Positions 6,313 through 8,297 of a DNA stretch of 8,297 bases are shown here, piece after piece. Each line of letters opens with the position of its first letter. Within the stretch, counting starts at the first letter, position 1. Location of the stretch: contig DIVX01000003.1 in assembly GCA_002422505.1 (NCBI GenBank), positions 11,506 to 19,802 of the forward strand, given 5' to 3'. Under the pieces are notes generated by a model that did no database searches, was not told where the DNA came from, and worked only from the letters and a program-made list of their open reading frames with translations. Position numbers and translations under genes: made by a program. The stretch is from Desulfovibrio sp. UBA6121. GTDB taxonomy: Bacteria > Desulfobacterota > Desulfovibrionia > Desulfovibrionales > Desulfovibrionaceae.

Positions 6313-7187
6313 TGCCCAGACTTCTGATTATTCTTTGTTTTTTTCTTCTGGCTGCCACGACGCAAGCCAAAGCGGGTGAGCCTCGGCTCACCCTGCTTTT
6401 TTGCGCCAACACCGAAGGCGAAGCCCGGCCCTGCCCCTCTTGAGGCGGGAAAACGTCCGGAGGTCTGGCCCGGCGGGCCAGCGCGCAGATCGCCTTCAAG
6501 CAGGCCAGCAAATCACCGGTGCTTTTTCTGGCCGGGGGCTACGAGTTCGCCCAGCAGGAGGCTGCTACCCCGCCATCACGCAAAAGACTTGAATTCCTAT
6601 CAAAAGCATTTGACCAGCTGCAACACGACCTGCTTTTTGTAACGCCCTACGAGCGCGAAATACTGGCCAAGGCCGGCGTCAGGCCGAATCCAACCTGGAA
6701 AGGTTCCGCCAAGCTGGAACGGCACCTGCTGAACGTGCCTGGTGCAGGCAAGATCGTTGTGCTGCTCTTGCCGCCACTGCCCAAGGGCGCGCGTCAAGTG
6801 CCGCAGAACCTGATTCACCAGGTGGAAAACACGGTGCTGGACCTTCGCAGTTCGTTCAAGCTCGTTGTGGCCATGAGCCCTTGGGGCTACTTCAACGAGC
6901 AGGAGTTGCTGAAGTCGCCGGGGCCGCACCCGGATGTTCTGCTGGGCTCCGGGCCGGGCATCGGCATTACGGGCATGCTGGCGGCAAATGGTCACACGGT
7001 CTGGATGCGCTCGTTTTCGCAAGGAAAATCCATTCTGCGCCTGGAAGTGTTGCTTTGGCCCGAGCGGAATTCCACTTTCAAATGGACGGAAGGCCAAAAT
7101 GTTCGTATGACCCTTTTCGGGCTGACTGATCAATATCAGGAAAACCCGCAGATGCTTTCGCTTATGCAGAAAATCGGCACTGATTAG
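6312..7187 (+). CDS. Putative exported selenoprotein (Sec44, CPSU motif), UshA/5'-nucleotidase-like scaffold
   Basis: Read with UGA 6441-6443 as selenocysteine, the frame from ATG 6312 to TAG 7185-7187 gives 291 residues. Seen: a signal peptide (Arg3, hydrophobic core about 4-15, likely cleavage after Ala21 in QAKA-GE), then LTLLFCANTEGEARPC, Cys41-Pro-Ser-Sec44, GGKTSGGLARRA (45-56), VLFLAGGYEF (70-79) and further strands such as KIVVLLLPPL and LKSPGPHPDVLLGSGPG. The order (NTxG, PCxxC, GGLARRA, a hydrophobic strand before a GD-like site) recalls UshA/5'-nucleotidase metallophosphatases of anaerobes with a CxxC after the first strand. The metal-ligand positions appear changed (AGGYE for GD, TPYE for GNHE, GSGPG for GGHSH), so phosphatase activity is unlikely and a thiol/selenol redox or binding role in the periplasm is inferred. 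I recall the name UshA-like (seleno)protein for such families but could not verify it. The start overlaps the HU stop (TGATG). AAGGA lies 15 nt upstream, too far for an ideal SD, which suggests translational coupling. A caller treating UGA as stop would begin at GTG 6519 and miss residues 1-69. Confidence 0.8.
6371..6402 (+). terminator. Rho-independent terminator inside the selenoprotein 5' coding region
   Basis: GGGTGAGCC (6374-6382) pairs perfectly with GGCTCACCC (6385-6393) across a TC loop. The stem is extended by AGC/GCT after a single bulged T (6394), and TTTTTT (6397-6402) follows. It stands 58 bp after the HU stop, the normal place for an HU terminator. The same bases are codons 20-31 of the overlapping selenoprotein gene, so it may act as a conditional terminator for the downstream genes. 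Confidence 0.85.
6441..6472 (+). promoter_or_regulatory. UGA selenocysteine codon and candidate SECIS stem-loop
   Basis: Counting the U of UGA as 1, AGGUCUG occupies positions 21-27 (6461-6467), identical in sequence and offset to the apical part of the E. coli fdhF SECIS as I remember it (codons GGU CUG at +22 to +27). A possible fold is CCGG (6457-6460) with CUGG (6465-6468), one G-U pair, loop AGGU; a lower stem CGGG (6446-6449) with CCCG (6469-6472) is separated by a 7-nt bulge. The G-U in the loop and the 17-nt distance from the UGA fit the bacterial SECIS consensus. The fold was done by hand. Confidence 0.6.
6465..6481 (+). repeat. Perfect 7-bp GC-rich hairpin, alternative SECIS fold
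   Basis: CTGGCCC (6465-6471), loop GGC, GGGCCAG (6475-6481). It shares bases with the 3' side of the AGGUCU stem-loop, so the two folds exclude each other. Its loop begins with G and lies 28 nt after the UGA, which also falls within the general distance range for bacterial SECIS elements, but the loop lacks the G-U of fdhF. It also encodes part of the conserved GGLARRA region, so coding constraint may explain it. Confidence 0.45.
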
Positions 7188-7188
7188 C

Positions 7189-7195
7189 AAGGAGG
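7189..7195 (+). promoter_or_regulatory. Strong Shine-Dalgarno of dapA
   Basis: AAGGAGG, a full match to the anti-SD core, lies 5 nt before the dapA ATG and within the 13-bp gap after the selenoprotein TAG. It is the strongest ribosome site in the window, so dapA can be translated independently of the inefficient UGA decoding upstream. Confidence 0.85.
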
Positions 7196-7200
7196 AGTGA

Positions 7201-8079
7201 ATGAGCTTTCGCGGCGCGTTTACCGCACTGGTGACGCCGTTCAAGAACGGCGCCGTGGACGAGGAGGCCTATAGAGCCTTCATCGAATGGCAGATCGAGC
7301 AAGGCATCGACGGCGTTGTGCCTTGCGGCACCACCGGCGAAGCGGCGACCCTGAGCCATGCCGAGCAGGGCCAGGTCATCAAGATCTGCGTGGACCAGGT
7401 CAAAGGCCGGGTGCCCGTCATCGCAGGCGCCGGGTCCAACAACACCAGCGAAGCCATTGAGCTTGTGGCCCTGGCCAAACAGGCCGGAGCCGACGCGGCG
7501 CTGCTCATTACCCCCTACTATAATAAACCCACGCCCGACGGCTTGCTGGCCCACTTCAAGGCCATCGCCGCCGAGGCGCCCATGCCGTTCATCGTGTACA
7601 ACGTGCCCGGCCGCACTGGCCTGAACATGCTGCCCAAGACCCTTGCGCGCATCGCCAAGGCCGTGCCCGAGATCATCGGCGTCAAGGAGGCCACCGGCGA
7701 CATCAAGCAGGGCACAGAGGTCATAGAGGCCCTGGGACGCGACTTCATCGTGCTCTCTGGTGACGACTTCACCGTGCTGCCGCTTTTGGCCGTCGGTGGG
7801 CATGGCACCATCTCCGTCACGTCGAACGTCATGCCTGGCAAGATGGCGGCCATGATCGCGGCCTTCAACAAGCGCGACACCGCCCGCGCCCAGGCCCTGA
7901 ACCTGGAGTTGATGCCCGTGAACCGCGCCATGTTCATTGAGACCAATCCCATTCCGGTCAAGACCGCGCTTTCCCTCATGGGCAAGATGGGGCTGGAGTT
8001 CCGGCTTCCCTTGGTGCCTCTTGAAGCAGCGCATCTGGAGCAACTCAAGCTCATGCTCAAGGAATGCGGCCTGATTTAG
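7201..8079 (+). CDS. dapA: 4-hydroxy-tetrahydrodipicolinate synthase DapA
   Basis: A 292-residue cytoplasmic TIM-barrel aldolase, the same length as E. coli DapA. Seen: FRGAFTALVTPF at the N-terminus, the pyruvate-binding GTTGE (43-47, Thr44 and Thr45), ITPYYNKP with Tyr107, VYNVPGRTG with Tyr134 and Arg139, and the Schiff-base lysine Lys162 in IGVKEATGD. All of these match the catalytic set of true DapA (E. coli Tyr133, Thr44, Tyr107, Arg138, Lys161), which favours DapA over N-acetylneuraminate lyase or other family members. Family knowledge: it condenses pyruvate with aspartate-semialdehyde, the first committed step to diaminopimelate (peptidoglycan) and lysine. No other lys/dap gene is in the window. 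It stands 13 bp after the selenoprotein gene and may be co-transcribed with it; no convincing promoter of its own was found. A strong terminator closes the unit. Confidence 0.97.
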   Translation: MSFRGAFTALVTPFKNGAVDEEAYRAFIEWQIEQGIDGVVPCGTTGEAATLSHAEQGQVIKICVDQVKGRVPVIAGAGSNNTSEAIELVALAKQAGADAALLITPYYNKPTPDGLLAHFKAIAAEAPMPFIVYNVPGRTGLNMLPKTLARIAKAVPEIIGVKEATGDIKQGTEVIEALGRDFIVLSGDDFTVLPLLAVGGHGTISVTSNVMPGKMAAMIAAFNKRDTARAQALNLELMPVNRAMFIETNPIPVKTALSLMGKMGLEFRLPLVPLEAAHLEQLKLMLKECGLI

Positions 8080-8103
8080 CGCAACAACGCGACACAAACG
8101 CTA

Positions 8104-8140
8104 AGCCCCGGCAGATGTAAATGATCTGCCGGGGCTTTTT
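8104..8140 (+). terminator. Rho-independent terminator of dapA
   Basis: A perfect 13-bp stem, AGCCCCGGCAGAT (8104-8116) with ATCTGCCGGGGCT (8124-8136), loop GTAAATG, followed by a T-run to 8140. It begins 25 nt after the dapA stop. AACGC (8097-8101) and GCGTT (8141-8145) could lengthen the helix. There is no T-run for the other strand, so it acts on + strand transcripts only. Confidence 0.93.
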
Positions 8141-8297
8141 GCGTTGCTCGCGGCAACAGCGACCAGGAATATCTGGCATCAGGCTTCGCCCTGGGAAGTG
8201 ATGCTGTGAGCTGCCGGGTGACAGATACAACTGCGCAGTGGCGCCAGTAAAGACTCTAAGGAGCAAGCCGCAAACGCAAAAAGGCCCGGACGAATCC
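8141..8297. other. Intergenic end region, no gene recognised
   Basis: No credible coding frame, tRNA or promoter pair was seen. A small hairpin GTTGC-TCGCG-GCAAC (8143-8157) follows the dapA terminator. AAGGAG at 8259-8264 looks like a ribosome site, but no start codon follows at working distance. At the right edge, AAAAA (8278-8282) then GGCCCGGAC reads on the minus strand as a GC-rich arm followed by TTTTT. This is what the 3' half of a terminator for a convergent gene beyond the window would look like; its other arm is not visible. Confidence 0.4.

Noticed and set aside
6312..6338. Lipoprotein signal with lipobox cysteine Cys9
   Set aside because: Cys9 sits inside the hydrophobic core after only five apolar residues; the AKA-GE site around Ala21 fits an ordinary signal peptide better.
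6312..6443. Short peptide gene, or pseudogene broken by a nonsense mutation at the UGA
   Set aside because: Frame and protein character continue unchanged for 247 codons after the UGA with no other lesion, the UGA completes a CxxC-like motif, and a SECIS-like element follows at the right distance. A fresh nonsense mutation is not strictly excluded.
6519..7187. A 222-codon gene starting at GTG 6519
   Set aside because: The conserved block GGLARRA and the signal peptide lie upstream in the same frame, no SD precedes this GTG, and it would begin in the middle of a hydrophobic strand. It is the downstream part of the UGA-containing gene.
8057..8266. 69-codon minus-strand frame
   Set aside because: It runs through the dapA terminator hairpin, has no recognisable motif and no supporting SD.
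1..8297. CRISPR arrays, tRNA/rRNA genes, insertion sequences, attachment sites
   Set aside because: No direct-repeat array, cloverleaf, transposase or terminal inverted repeats were found on reading both strands.

Overview
This is a GC-rich, densely packed bacterial chromosome segment with every recognised gene on the + strand. Gene order and protein style (short CorC next to Lnt; prfB, a GGDEF-like gene and a MinD-like ATPase in a row; an IhfB-like HU protein; a selenoprotein-type gene; dapA) suggest a sulfate-reducing Desulfovibrionales-type member of the Desulfobacterota (former Deltaproteobacteria). That placement is inference from style and gene content, not from a search.

Layout. (1) 1-788: 3' part of mnmG (tRNA wobble-uridine modification). 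(2) A consensus-like sigma70 promoter overlaps the mnmG stop codon and is followed by a short leader with a palindrome. It leads to corC (TTG start) and lnt (GTG start, 4 nt after the corC stop), the CorC-Lnt envelope pair also seen in enterics. (3) 3265-5920: prfB, with its autoregulatory +1 frameshift at an in-frame UGA, overlaps a degenerate GGDEF-domain gene, which overlaps by one base a MinD/FlhG-type ATPase gene. These three look translationally coupled. (4) 6037-6312: an IhfB-like HU-family nucleoid protein behind its own candidate promoter.

(5) 6312-7187 is the most interesting part. An open frame starts inside the HU stop codon (TGATG overlap) and encodes a signal peptide and a conserved-looking CPS-UGA-GG...GGLARRA segment. 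It then runs on without another stop for 247 codons. The in-frame UGA (codon 44) lies where a second cysteine of a CxxC motif would be expected. Just downstream is AGGUCUG at exactly the same distance from the UGA as in the E. coli fdhF SECIS element. I read it as an exported selenoprotein with a CPSU motif on an UshA/5'-nucleotidase-like scaffold that appears to have lost its metal ligands. A conventional gene caller would start the gene at GTG 6519 and lose the signal peptide and redox motif. A strong rho-independent terminator (6371-6402), presumably ending the HU transcript, lies inside the 5' coding part of this gene, so expression may depend on ribosome-coupled readthrough.

(6) 7201-8079: dapA (lysine/diaminopimelate synthesis), 13 bp after the selenoprotein stop and with a strong SD, closed by a perfect 13-bp terminator. 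(7) 8141-8297: no gene seen; the right edge looks like half of a terminator for a convergent gene outside the window.

The window therefore holds two different UGA recoding events: the prfB frameshift and the selenocysteine codon. No tRNA, rRNA, CRISPR, IS element or other sign of recent transfer was seen.
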